Source of the DNA: Myxococcales bacterium
GTDB taxonomy: Bacteria > Myxococcota_A > Polyangia > Polyangiales > Polyangiaceae
Assembly (NCBI GenBank): GCA_021847645.1
Contig: JAJZQG010000008.1
Span: forward strand, 1-64,000
Direction: 5' to 3'
Length of the DNA: 64,000 nt
Shown here: positions 1 to 9,341 of the stretch, one piece after another
How the letters are laid out: the number at the start of each line of letters is the position of its first letter
Numbering within the stretch: the first letter of the stretch is position 1
Position numbers and translations under genes: made by a program
Notes under the pieces: generated by a model
Databases searched by the model: none
The model's input: only the letters and a program-made list of their open reading frames with translations
What the model was told of the DNA's origin: nothing

Positions 1-129
1 CGACGGTTCTCCGTGCGCGGGGCCGACAACGCGGGCCACGAGTGGCACTTCGTCTGCGCCATGCACAATCTGCTCAAGCTCTTCCGAAGTGGACTCGGAC
101 TTGAGCAACCCGCGATGGCCGTCGCGTGA
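1..129 (+). pseudogene. 3' end of an IS1182-type transposase gene (cut by the window edge)
   Basis: The open frame enters from the left edge and stops with TGA at 127-129, giving 42 C-terminal residues. The segment FSVRGADNAGHEW followed by MHNLLKLFRSG matches the end of IS1182-type DDE transposases, which usually carry an FxLRGxxxVxxEW block and then a CLTHNLLKL block. This is seen in the sequence and compared with the family from memory. The active-site part lies outside the window, so whether the element is intact cannot be judged. No terminal inverted repeat could be identified downstream. Confidence 0.6.
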
Positions 130-248
130 CTCGCTCGGGTCGTGCCCTGTGCCCGGCTCTGAACTGGCGCGCCAGCCGTACGCGGCCGGGCGTTGTCACG
201 CACGCCGCCTCCCCACACGCTCCCTCGGTCGCTTTCCCGGCCTTCGAG

Positions 249-306
249 CCTCTGCGCCTCTGCGCCTCTGCGCCTCTGCGCCTCTGCGCCTCTGCGCCTC
301 TGCGTT
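249..306. repeat. Octamer tandem repeat (unit TCTGCGCC)
   Basis: Six perfect head-to-tail copies of TCTGCGCC run from 251 to 298, with partial copies on both sides (CC at 249-250 and TCTGCGTT at 299-306). The period is 8, so it would shift frame if translated. It lies between the transposase end and the 3' end of the next gene. Read on the minus strand the unit is GGCGCAGA. Similar GGCGCAGA-type octamer arrays are found scattered between genes in several large bacterial genomes, from general knowledge. No gene function is suggested. Confidence 0.85.
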
Positions 307-384
307 GACCTTTTCCCCGACACGCTCCTAGCCCCGCCGCGCGCTGCCCGTGACCCTCGCCTCGACCGGCAGCGACCCCGCGCC

Positions 385-1530
385 TCACTTGCCCACGGTC
401 ACCACGTCGCGCACGAACGTGTTCACCTCGATTCGCACGCGGTAGCCGCCGATCTCCTCCGGCATCTTCGCCGTCAAGGTGAAGCGCACCGGCGCGCCGA
501 TCTTCAAACCCACAAGGTCCACGTCCAGCGTCGCCGCCCCATCCATCGACTCCGACGACAACGTCGCGACCTTCGGGACCAGCAACACGAAGGACACCGC
601 GTCGCGCTCTACGGCATGCTTGCCCTGCTTGATCGTCGAACCATCTGCCGAGAGCACGACGGACATGCGCGCTTCCGGAGCGATCATCGCGGGCGGCCAC
701 GCTGCCGTCGCCGTCTCACCGATGAGGATCTTCGTCCCTGTCGGCCCCTGCCGGACTGTCGCGGGTCCCGTGTCCTTCGACAAGTCGAACGTCATGGGCT
801 TGCCCCCAGCGCCTGCATCCGCCGCGCCCGCCAGCGTCATCACCACGCGCGTCCCAAGCTCCGGCCCCTGCGCCGCGTCGCTCACCAGCCCGCCCCAGCG
901 CGACACCAGACGCGCGCATCGCCGATCGCCCTCGCAAAGCTTGGTGTCGTGCGCCAGCACCGCTCGGCACGTCGCCCGGTCCTCGCGAGACACCGTCGTG
1001 CACAGCCTCGAGTCGCGCCGCGCAAGTGCCACGCACAGCGGGTCGTGGCCCTCGAGCTCCATCGGGCACATCCCTTCGTCCGCCGCCACGATCGCCACCG
1101 ATGCAACACAGTGAGCCCGCAGCGACGACGACACGATGGGATCGCACGCCGCCGGGTTGCGGGCCTTGACCGCCTGCAACACGCGGCAGGCGTCGTGCAA
1201 CAGCGAGTCGTAGCCGATGGCGTCGATCGCGTCTCCCACCACTGAGTCCAACGGCGCGCGCGACCCCACGCACGCTTCCAGCGTCGTGAACGCGTCCACC
1301 TCCGCTTTCAGGTCTCCCGGCGGGGCAGGGGGATCGGTGGGCGGCACGTCCGCGTCGATCCCGAGCAGCGCCGCCACGCCGGCGTCCAAATTCACCGGAC
1401 GTCTCGGCGGCTTCGGTGGCTCGGTCGGCGGCTGGCTCGACGGGCCCCAGCTGCAGCCCTGGTCGCAGCCGAGCATCTCGCCCGCTGCTAGCATGAGCCC
1501 GAAAGCCACAACTCGTGCACGCGGTCCCAC
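385..1530 (-). CDS. Cys-rich lipoprotein of unknown function
   Basis: The 381-residue product starts at a GTG (1528-1530) and has a short basic N-terminus, a hydrophobic stretch and a lipobox ending MLGC, so it is probably lipid-anchored in the envelope. Next come a Pro-rich linker and a central stretch (about residues 75-205) with about ten cysteines spaced every 10-20 residues in units of the type xLCxxxxxxxxxCxxxLA. The C-terminal 170 residues are cysteine-free and look beta-rich. The regular Cys spacing suggests a disulfide-stabilised helical repeat. No enzymatic motif is visible. It is divergent from recA and shares the 230-base gap with it. Function unknown. Confidence 0.7.
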   Translation of the reverse strand: MGPRARVVAFGLMLAAGEMLGCDQGCSWGPSSQPPTEPPKPPRRPVNLDAGVAALLGIDADVPPTDPPAPPGDLKAEVDAFTTLEACVGSRAPLDSVVGDAIDAIGYDSLLHDACRVLQAVKARNPAACDPIVSSSLRAHCVASVAIVAADEGMCPMELEGHDPLCVALARRDSRLCTTVSREDRATCRAVLAHDTKLCEGDRRCARLVSRWGGLVSDAAQGPELGTRVVMTLAGAADAGAGGKPMTFDLSKDTGPATVRQGPTGTKILIGETATAAWPPAMIAPEARMSVVLSADGSTIKQGKHAVERDAVSFVLLVPKVATLSSESMDGAATLDVDLVGLKIGAPVRFTLTAKMPEEIGGYRVRIEVNTFVRDVVTVGK

Positions 1531-1647
1531 CCGCCCTTCATGCCACAGGTGCCGCCGGTTTCTACCCTTGTTCTGATCGTCGGGCGCGCGGCTGCGCCTC
1601 GCCGTGCCGCGAGGCTCCCTGCGTGTGCGCCGACTCCGATCGGACTC

Positions 1648-1676
1648 TTGTGAGCTGAACGGTTGTGCAGTATAAG
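1648..1676 (+). promoter_or_regulatory. recA promoter, -35 TTGTGA / -10 TATAAG
   Basis: TTGTGA at 1648-1653 and TATAAG at 1671-1676 are separated by exactly 17 bases, an ideal sigma70-type spacing. The predicted transcript start, near 1683, is about 78 bases before the recA start codon. The spacer is filled by the LexA-like site described separately. Confidence 0.75.
1654..1670. promoter_or_regulatory. LexA-binding site (SOS box) in the recA promoter spacer
   Basis: The 17 bases GCTGAACGGTTGTGCAG, read on the minus strand as CTGCACAACCGTTCAGC, match the LexA motif reported for Myxococcus xanthus (CTRHAMRYBYGTTCAGS, recalled from the literature) at 16 of 17 positions. The site sits exactly between the -35 and -10 hexamers of recA, where a bound repressor would block RNA polymerase. 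This predicts SOS control of recA. Confidence 0.75.
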
Positions 1677-1760
1677 CTCCGGTGCTCGACCTCGGAGCGC
1701 AGGACGTGTAGGCCCTACCGCCATCGTCCCGGCCCGGCCGCCTCGCGGAGAATGCCCCCC

Positions 1761-2888
<1,128 letters not shown>

Positions 2889-2950
2889 TCACCCCGCCGC
2901 CACGCAAATGTCACAAGCCTGACCCGCCGTCGGGTGTATTTTCCCCCCCG

Positions 2951-3436
2951 ATGAAGCTCTACGTCATGCGTCACAGCGCAGCCGAAGACGCCTCTGCGTC
3001 GCCCAACGACTTCGACCGCGCCCTCACCATGAAAGGCCGAAAGCGGTCCGTCGAGGTCGCCAAGTTCCTCGCGGCCCAGAAGGAGCTGCCCGACATCATC
3101 GTCTCCAGCCCCCTCGTGCGCGCCGTGCAAACCGCCGAGATTGTCGCCTCCGTGCTCCAGCCGGCCGACGGCGTCGTCGTTCGTCAGGATCTCGCCCCGG
3201 GGCAGACTGCCTTCGCCCTGTTTCAGGAGTTCGGGCAGCGCAGCGCCAAGGCGGTGATGCTCGTGGGCCACGAACCGGGCGTCTCCGAGCTCATGATCGC
3301 CCTGCTGGGCGAGGCCGCCTGGCCCAAGGGCTTCACCAAGTCCATGGTCGCCTCCCTCAAGCTCGACGAGGCCGGCGTGCCCAAGCTCCGCTGGGTTCTC
3401 GACCCCAAGAGCCTCCGATTGGGCTCCCACCGCTGA
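2951..3436 (+). CDS. sixA: SixA-type phosphohistidine phosphatase
   Basis: The 161-residue protein belongs to the histidine-phosphatase (RHG) superfamily: MRHSAAED carries the phospho-accepting His8, and VGHEP carries the second histidine (H107). The motif SPLVRAVQTAEIV supplies the basic residues that hold the phosphate. Short length, the RALTMKGR block and no extra domain match SixA, which removes phosphate from histidines of phosphotransfer proteins. It begins 62 bases after recA without a clear Shine-Dalgarno sequence. A 5-bp hairpin (2923-2936) lies just upstream. The physiological target cannot be read from the sequence. Confidence 0.85.
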   Translation: MKLYVMRHSAAEDASASPNDFDRALTMKGRKRSVEVAKFLAAQKELPDIIVSSPLVRAVQTAEIVASVLQPADGVVVRQDLAPGQTAFALFQEFGQRSAKAVMLVGHEPGVSELMIALLGEAAWPKGFTKSMVASLKLDEAGVPKLRWVLDPKSLRLGSHR

Positions 3437-3609
3437 TCCCTTCGCTGCACGCGACCCGACGCTCCGGTCAATCACGAACTGCCTTTTCTCATCCTCGCCC
3501 GGTGCAGGGGGGTGCGCTTCTGCCGCCACCAGTACTAGGCTCCGGGCTGGTGACGGCCCCCGGTCGGCCGTCAGCGAACCATGCACGCTCATCTCCAAAG
3601 GAGCCCGTC

Positions 3610-5241
3610 ATGCTCGACGCGATGATGCTTCCTCCTCCACCGACCAACGAACCCGTATTGTCCTACAGTCCTGGATCCAAGGAGCGCGACCTGCTCAAGG
3701 CCGAGCTCGCGCGCATGTCGTCCACGCCCGCCGAGTTCGGGCACTTCATCGGCGGACGCGAACGGCGGGCCGGCAAGGTCGTCGAGGTGCGCGCTCCGCA
3801 CAAGCGGTCGCTCGTTCTTGCGCGCCGCTTCCAGGGCGGGGCCGAAGAGGTCCAGGCGGCGATCGACGCCGCGCTCGCAGCCAAGAACGACTGGGCTCGC
3901 ATGCCCTTCCAGGCCCGTGCGGCCATCTTCCTGAAGGCCGCCGATCTGCTCGCCGGCAAGTACCGCCACACGGCCAACGCCGCCACCATGCTCGGCCAGA
4001 GCAAGACCGCCTTCCAGGCCGAGATCGACGCCGCTTGCGAGCTCGTCGACTTCTACCGGTTCAACGTCCACTTCGCCGCCAAGCTCATGCAGGAGCAGCC
4101 CATCAGCTCTCCCGGCATGTGGAACATGCTCGAGCAGCGCCCGCTCGACGGCTTCGTCCTCGCCATCACGCCCTTCAACTTCACCTCGATCGCAGGCAAC
4201 CTGCCCACGGCCCCCGCGATCATGGGCAACACCGTCGTCTGGAAGCCCGCCGAAACCGCCGTGCTGTCCGCGTGGGTCATCATGCAGATCCTGCACGAGG
4301 CCGGCCTGCCCGACGGCGTCATCAACCTCGTCATGGGTCCCGGCTCCGTCGTGGGCCCGTTGTGCCTGCGCCACCCCGAGCTGGCGGGCGTGCACTTCAC
4401 AGGCTCCACGGCCGTGTTCCAGAACATCTGGAAGACCATCGGTGAGAACATCTCCAGCTACAGGGGCTACCCGCGCATCGTCGGCGAGACCGGAGGCAAG
4501 GACTTCATCTTCGCCCACGCATCGGCTGACCCCGACGCCGTCGCGACCGCCATCGTTCGCGGAGGCTACGAGTTCCAGGGGCAGAAGTGCTCCGCGGCCT
4601 CGCGCGTCTACGCGCCCAAGTCCCTGTGGCCCAAGATCCTCGAGCGCGCCGTCGCCCAGATCAAGGAGATCGGCGTCGGCGACATCACCGACTTCCGCAA
4701 CTTCATGGGCGCGGTCATCGACGCCAACGCGTATCGGGATCACGTCTCGTACATCGAGCTCGGCAAGAAGGACCCGAGCTGCAAGGTGCTGGCCGGTGGC
4801 GACTACTCCGACAAGGAAGGCTTCTTCGTCCAGCCCACGCTCATCCAGGCCACCGATCCCAAGCACCGCCTGATGAGCGAGGAGATCTTCGGACCGGTCG
4901 TGACCGCTTTCGTCTACGACGACGACAAGCTCGAAGAGACGCTCAAGCTCTGCGACGAGACCAGCCCCTACGCGCTCACCGGCGCGTTCTTCGGCCGCGA
5001 CCGCGCTGCGATCGAGCGCGCGATGTCCGTGCTGCGCTTCGCCGCCGGCAACTTCTACATCAATGACAAGCCCACCGGCGCGGTCGTCGGCCAGCAGCCG
5101 TTCGGCGGCGCACGCGCCTCCGGCACCAACGACAAGGCCGGCAGCCTGCTCAACATGCTGCGCTGGGCCTCGCCGCGCGCGATCAAGGAGACCTTCGTCC
5201 CGCCGACCGACTTCCGCTATCCCTTCATGGCGGACAAGTAG
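3610..5241 (+). CDS. pruA: 1-pyrroline-5-carboxylate (glutamate semialdehyde) dehydrogenase
   Basis: This NAD-dependent aldehyde dehydrogenase of 543 residues oxidises glutamate semialdehyde to glutamate, the second step of proline degradation. The catalytic cysteine is in GQKCSAAS (about C327) and the general-base glutamate in GETGGKD (about E293); TPFNFTSIAGN and VVWKPA belong to the cofactor site. Length and the SSYRGYPRIVGETGGKDF region fit the stand-alone eukaryote-like P5CDH type rather than the bifunctional PutA. Start ATG 3610 is supported by AAAGGAG at 3597-3603. No proline dehydrogenase gene is next to it; the downstream gene is convergent coaD. Confidence 0.92.
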   Translation: MLDAMMLPPPPTNEPVLSYSPGSKERDLLKAELARMSSTPAEFGHFIGGRERRAGKVVEVRAPHKRSLVLARRFQGGAEEVQAAIDAALAAKNDWARMPFQARAAIFLKAADLLAGKYRHTANAATMLGQSKTAFQAEIDAACELVDFYRFNVHFAAKLMQEQPISSPGMWNMLEQRPLDGFVLAITPFNFTSIAGNLPTAPAIMGNTVVWKPAETAVLSAWVIMQILHEAGLPDGVINLVMGPGSVVGPLCLRHPELAGVHFTGSTAVFQNIWKTIGENISSYRGYPRIVGETGGKDFIFAHASADPDAVATAIVRGGYEFQGQKCSAASRVYAPKSLWPKILERAVAQIKEIGVGDITDFRNFMGAVIDANAYRDHVSYIELGKKDPSCKVLAGGDYSDKEGFFVQPTLIQATDPKHRLMSEEIFGPVVTAFVYDDDKLEETLKLCDETSPYALTGAFFGRDRAAIERAMSVLRFAAGNFYINDKPTGAVVGQQPFGGARASGTNDKAGSLLNMLRWASPRAIKETFVPPTDFRYPFMADK

Positions 5242-5350
5242 CGCCCCGATCTCCGCACCAGCTCCAGTCCGTCGCGTCGCGCCCTCGTGCCCGGCACCCA
5301 GCGCGCGAAGCTCGCTCGCGTTCCCATCACGCGCGCGCGGCCGAATGCGA

Positions 5351-5890
5351 CTACTTGCCGTACCTCTTCTTCAACGCCGTGCACACCAGCGCGGGTGCGT
5401 ACCTCGACACGTCCCCCCCGTGGCTCGCGATCTCGCGTACCAACGACGCCGACACGAACCCGTACATCGTGCGTGTCGGCAGGAACACCGTGTCCACTTG
5501 CGGCGCCATGTCCGCGTTCGCATGCGCGATCTGCAGCTCGTACTCGAAGTCCGTCACGGCGCGCAGACCGCGCACGATCGCGGTCGCGCCGATGGTCCGG
5601 CAGTAGTCCACGACCAACCCGTCGAACGCGGTGACGTCGACCCCCGGAATGTCCTTCGTCACGCCGCGCAGCAGCGCGAGCCGCTGGTTGACCGTGAAGC
5701 ACGGGTTGCGCGTCGGGTGCTTGCCCACCGCCACGACCGTCCTGTCGAACAACGAGGCTGCCCGGTAGATCAAGTCGAGGTGCCCGTTGGTCACCGGGTC
5801 GAAGCTCCCGGCGTACACCACGACACGATGCCGCGGCACCGCACCTCGCGTGCGGTCGATGGTCTTGGAAGCTGATCGCTTGGGCTTCAT
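5351..5890 (-). CDS. coaD: Phosphopantetheine adenylyltransferase CoaD
   Basis: CoaD transfers AMP from ATP to 4'-phosphopantetheine, the penultimate step of coenzyme A synthesis. The nucleotidyltransferase signature GSFDPVTNGH is at residues 28-37, and the C-terminal signature SASLVREIASHGGDV is present, as are RNPCFT and RGLRAVTDFEYE of the substrate pocket. The 179-aa product carries an N-terminal extension of about 20 basic residues relative to the usual 160-aa enzyme. ATG 5888-5890 was chosen because the upstream in-frame sequence lies in the preceding gene's 3' part. It begins 19 bases after the stop of the upstream lipoprotein gene and is likely co-transcribed with it. Confidence 0.95.
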   Translation of the reverse strand: MKPKRSASKTIDRTRGAVPRHRVVVYAGSFDPVTNGHLDLIYRAASLFDRTVVAVGKHPTRNPCFTVNQRLALLRGVTKDIPGVDVTAFDGLVVDYCRTIGATAIVRGLRAVTDFEYELQIAHANADMAPQVDTVFLPTRTMYGFVSASLVREIASHGGDVSRYAPALVCTALKKRYGK

Positions 5891-5909
5891 CGCGACGATG
5901 ACCAGAGGT

Positions 5910-7292
5910 TCACTTGGTTGGGGGCGGGGGAGGCACCGCGGGCGGCGCCACCGGGGGAGCGATGGGCGGCAGTGCCGATCCCAGAGGCGCGGTCGGACCT
6001 GCCGGCGCGGCTCCCTCGGGCGTCGTGTCTCCACCGCTCGGCGCCGACGGCGCTTCCTCCGGTACCACGTCTTCTTCTGCCCACAGGACGCGTCCGCCCT
6101 CTCCCAGCGTCACGCGGAACCCCGCGAGCAAGCCCGCTCCCACCACGCCGTCGATGTCCAGTCCGAGCGACGTCTCGAGGTTCGGGATGTCCTTGCCGAG
6201 CACGCCGGCGACCTGAGCCAGATCGAACTGCCCGATGCGTACCAGCGGCACGATCCCCTGCTTGAGCGACGGCTCCTCGGGGACGGGCGTCAGCGAGGAC
6301 AACGCGACGCCGGCCTTGCTCCATCCTTCTTCATCGAGCGTGAGCGGCAGCAGCATCGACGAGTCGATCATCAGCGATACCGGAGGCGCATCGCTGCCGG
6401 ACTTGAAAGCGCTGCGCATGATCATCGCGCCACCGCGGATGTAGAACAGCGGAACGTTCGTCGCGGCGGGGGGGCGCGGCGGAGCGAAGCGCCGCACCAC
6501 GAACTGATGCGCTTCGAAGTCGAACGTCGGGTTCGAATGGCGCAGGAAGTTGACGCCGAGCAGCGCCTTGATGGGCGCTCCCAGCTGCCGCGACAGCCCT
6601 GAGAGATCCTGCGTCACCGCCGGCACGTCCTGGTACTCGACCGCTCCGCCGATCGTCACCGACACCCACGACGGCTCCTTGCGTTGCGCGCTGTCGAGCA
6701 CCACTTCCGCCGTTCCCGTGGCGACCATCGCCAGACCTTGGTCCCCGTCGACCTCCACCGGAACGATGAGCGCCGCTCCCCGCACGTGCGGCATCTCCAC
6801 CGCCGCAACGATGTTGCCCTCGGCGCGGTACGGCGTGCGCCCCGCGCCCTGGTTCGCCAGCTTCGAGACCGCCTTCGCCCACGGGTCGTGCACCTCCGGA
6901 TCGCGCAGCAGCGCCTCCAGCACCAATCCCGCATCTTTCACGTCGCCGGCGTACCACAACGCACGCCCGCGCACCGCCAGCGCCTGCGGCTGCTGCAAGC
7001 CCTCGGTGAGACGCTTCGCTTCGCCGAAGTCCAGCCGCGCCAACGCCAGGTTCGCAGCCAACAGCCGCAGCTCCGGATCGTCCGGAGCCACCCGGAGCGC
7101 TTCGTTGATCGCGTCCTGCGCGTCCTCGATGTCCACCGCGCGATAGCTCGCCTGCGCACGGTCGAACCACTTCTGCGCCATCGGCGCCCGCGTGGGCTGC
7201 GGCGACGCCGCGGGCCCGCAGCCCATCGATCCGACCGCGAGGCCGAGGCAAGCGACGAGCGACGCAACAAGAAATGAGTTTGGACGGGTCAC
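5910..7292 (-). CDS. TPR lipoprotein with two degenerate aspartyl-protease-like lobes
   Basis: The 460-residue product starts at GTG 7290-7292 and has a signal peptide with lipobox GSMGC. Residues about 40-150 form TPR-like helices (AQASYRAVDIEDAQDAINEALR and on). Two beta-rich lobes follow that resemble retropepsin-type domains: the first has VATGTAEVVLD where the family has VDTGASxxxLD, then LLGVNFLRHSNPTFDF; the second has LMIDSSMLLPLTLD, then VVGAGLLAGFRVTL. In the first lobe the catalytic Asp is replaced by Ala; in the second the motif reads DSS rather than DTG/DSG. A Pro/Gly/Ala-rich tail ends the protein. It was probably once a protease fold and now likely binds rather than cuts. Upstream of coaD in one transcript. 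Confidence 0.6.
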   Translation of the reverse strand: MTRPNSFLVASLVACLGLAVGSMGCGPAASPQPTRAPMAQKWFDRAQASYRAVDIEDAQDAINEALRVAPDDPELRLLAANLALARLDFGEAKRLTEGLQQPQALAVRGRALWYAGDVKDAGLVLEALLRDPEVHDPWAKAVSKLANQGAGRTPYRAEGNIVAAVEMPHVRGAALIVPVEVDGDQGLAMVATGTAEVVLDSAQRKEPSWVSVTIGGAVEYQDVPAVTQDLSGLSRQLGAPIKALLGVNFLRHSNPTFDFEAHQFVVRRFAPPRPPAATNVPLFYIRGGAMIMRSAFKSGSDAPPVSLMIDSSMLLPLTLDEEGWSKAGVALSSLTPVPEEPSLKQGIVPLVRIGQFDLAQVAGVLGKDIPNLETSLGLDIDGVVGAGLLAGFRVTLGEGGRVLWAEEDVVPEEAPSAPSGGDTTPEGAAPAGPTAPLGSALPPIAPPVAPPAVPPPPPTK

Positions 7293-7656
7293 GTGATCTC
7301 GACCTGGGCTGTGCACGACCATGCGCCACCGGCAGCGCGCGAAGTCGCGCCCCGGCTGGTCGCGTCGTTGGTTGGTCGCACGAGATAGCCGATATTCGCG
7401 GTGAGGTCGAGGTCCGTCGCCTGGGAGAACGCGCCGCCTGTCCTACGATCCCTTCCGTCAGCTGCCTGGCCTAGGGAATCAGCCCTCCAAGCAGCCGTCC
7501 TGGTGCTCCATCGGCTCTATCCGTCCATTCGGGTCGCCTCTGCCCCAACCGCTTCGTCCTGGGCTCTCACCGGCCGAACCTTCAAGCACTGGGAGCCTTT
7601 CCTGCAAACCGGCTGATGCCGTGTCCTCGCGCTTCGATTCGCGCTACGCTGCGCCC
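7293..7656. other. Intergenic region between divergent lipoprotein genes
   Basis: This 364-base gap between two divergently read lipoprotein genes must hold both start signals, but no convincing -35/-10 pair, repeat or RNA structure could be picked out by eye. Short open frames across it lack coding character. Confidence 0.5.
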
Positions 7657-8244
7657 ATGCGTACCGCCTGGATCGTCCCCGCCTTGCTCGTCGCAGCCGC
7701 CTGCAACCAAAGCGTTCGGCCCGGTCCCGAAGCCGCCTCGACCGTCCCGCCGACCGCCACCCCGCCCGGCGAGTCGACCGGCACCGCGGCGGTGCAGGCA
7801 GCGCCAGCCGCGCCCAGTGCCGAGCCCGCCGCGCCCGCGGCCTCCGCCCAAGGCGACGTGGCCCTTCCGCCCGGCAGCGCCAAGCCTTGGAACAACGCCC
7901 AGAGCGACGGGAATGCGACGACCGGCGACCGCGGTATCGACGACTATCGCAAGATCATTCAGGACAACCGAGACAAGTTTCGGCGCTGCTACCAGGCAAG
8001 CCTCAAGGCCCACCCGGGCATCAAGGGCAACGTGACGCTCACGTTCGTGCTCGCCCCCAAAGGGGAGGTGAAGGAAGCCGCCATCGACAAGGGTGCCTCC
8101 GACATCACAGAGCCCGACCTCGAGACCTGCATGGTTTCCGTGCTCAAGACGCTCGCCTTCCCACCCTCGAAGCGCGGCATGGAGTCCACCGTGCGCTACC
8201 CCTTCAACTTCAACCCGCACTCATCCTCCGCGTCGAGCCGGTGA
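7657..8244 (+). CDS. Lipoprotein with AgmX/PglI-type C-terminal domain
   Basis: The 195-residue protein starts at ATG 7657 with a signal peptide and lipobox VAAAC, followed by an Ala/Pro-rich linker of about 90 residues. The C-terminal 90 residues (from about NRDKFRRCYQASL to the end) match the AgmX/PglI C-terminal domain, a TonB-like fold common in myxobacteria. Hallmarks are the RCY motif, GNVTLTFVLAPKGEV and CMVSVLKTLAFPP. In M. xanthus the domain occurs in gliding-motor proteins GltG and GltJ, but there it follows a membrane helix and is not lipid-anchored. Here it probably acts in the periplasm as an envelope adaptor; the partner is unknown. Confidence 0.75.
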   Translation: MRTAWIVPALLVAAACNQSVRPGPEAASTVPPTATPPGESTGTAAVQAAPAAPSAEPAAPAASAQGDVALPPGSAKPWNNAQSDGNATTGDRGIDDYRKIIQDNRDKFRRCYQASLKAHPGIKGNVTLTFVLAPKGEVKEAAIDKGASDITEPDLETCMVSVLKTLAFPPSKRGMESTVRYPFNFNPHSSSASSR

Positions 8245-8325
8245 GCGGACCGCCTACCGCGCTCGTGCCGTCCGCTCACGCCGTGGGCCCGCTACGTTCC
8301 TTGTCGATGCGCCCGTCGCGCTGAC

Positions 8326-9171
8326 TCAGAACGAGCCGCCGTAGGACATCCCCGCGTAACCCGGCCCCAACGCCGGCTGCAGCAGCGGGGACGTCGACGC
8401 CGCAGTCGACTGGCTCGGCTTGTCCAGCACGTAGTGCCAGACCAACCCGCCCGCCACGCCCACCAGGCCGATTCCTATCATGGCGCCGCCGACGTTCATC
8501 TGCGTGCGGCCGTCATTGCCCGACGCCTGCACGGACGGGTCGGTGCACTGGTGGTTCGGGCACGCGGCCTCGGCGTCTTTGACCTTCGTGTTGCCGCCCG
8601 CATAGACCAACGCCCCAACGACGGTGATGACGCCGCCTGCTCCCACGACGATCCAGGGGGTGATGGACTTGCCCGCGCGACTGGTCTCGACAGGAGGACT
8701 AGGCGGCGGTTTGGACGAGGAAGAAGGTGCAGAGGACGATGCCGCTGCTGCCGTCGCTGCCTTTGCGGACGCGGCCTGCGCAGCGGCGATTTGCTCCTCG
8801 AGGTTCTGCACCCGGCGTTCGAGGATCGAACGATCCTGGATGTCCTTCTGGCGCTCGAGATAGGTCTTGAGCGCAAAGACCGCTGCGCGTCGATCCCCCA
8901 ACCGCTCGTAGGCGTTCGCCAGGTTCAGGAGCAACAGATGGGCGGTGCAGTCCCTCCGGTACGCATCGCGCCAGTATTCGATCGCCTTGGTGTAGTCACC
9001 CTCCTGGTACGAGCCCGAGCCCGCCTGGAACGCGCCCTGCGCGGCTTGGCGCTGTGCTGGCGAGGGTTCCTCGTGGCAGCTCGGATACGGTTCCATCGAA
9101 TCGCCCGCAAGGACCGCCGCCACAGGTGCCACTATCAGGCCGCCACACATCAACCAGGTCCACCGTCGCAT
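8326..9171 (-). CDS. TPR and coiled-coil envelope protein with one membrane helix
   Basis: The 281-residue protein has a signal peptide (MRRWTWLMCGGLIVAPVAAVLAG), TPR-like helices (about residues 45-110, GDYTKAIEYWRDAYRRD then NLANAYERLGD), an Ala/Glu-rich coiled coil, a Ser/Pro-rich linker and a hydrophobic helix near residues 170-190. Another hydrophobic helix lies near 225-245. The end GPGYAGMSYGGSF resembles the end of the PEGA protein encoded at 25654-26832 (GPGVQGLVVGGTF). GGGAGGAG lies just upstream of the ATG. It is divergent from the 9342 gene and probably envelope-located. Function unknown. Confidence 0.7.
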   Translation of the reverse strand: MRRWTWLMCGGLIVAPVAAVLAGDSMEPYPSCHEEPSPAQRQAAQGAFQAGSGSYQEGDYTKAIEYWRDAYRRDCTAHLLLLNLANAYERLGDRRAAVFALKTYLERQKDIQDRSILERRVQNLEEQIAAAQAASAKAATAAAASSSAPSSSSKPPPSPPVETSRAGKSITPWIVVGAGGVITVVGALVYAGGNTKVKDAEAACPNHQCTDPSVQASGNDGRTQMNVGGAMIGIGLVGVAGGLVWHYVLDKPSQSTAASTSPLLQPALGPGYAGMSYGGSF

Positions 9172-9341
9172 CGAGTCTCCTCCCGCTTGAACCCGCCTTC
9201 CCGGCAGCGCGAATTCAGCCTCGGGAATACCGGCCTACCACAACGGTCCCAGAAAGTAGCACAAACCTGTTCCCCGGGGTCTGCTTGTCGTCCGCTCCCA
9301 TCCGGCTTGCTCCCGGAAGTCGTTCGGAGGAGGGTAGACGT

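Noticed and set aside
249-306. CRISPR-like array
   Set aside because: Units are only 8 bases with no spacers and no cas genes nearby; it is a simple tandem repeat.
193-1245. Plus-strand open frame running through the octamer repeat and across the lipoprotein gene
   Set aside because: Arg/His-rich sequence without motif. The minus-strand lipoprotein with a proper lipobox is the better reading.
2923-2936. Terminator between recA and sixA
   Set aside because: The stem is only 5 bp with a weak T stretch broken by C residues. It could be a hairpin in a read-through message.
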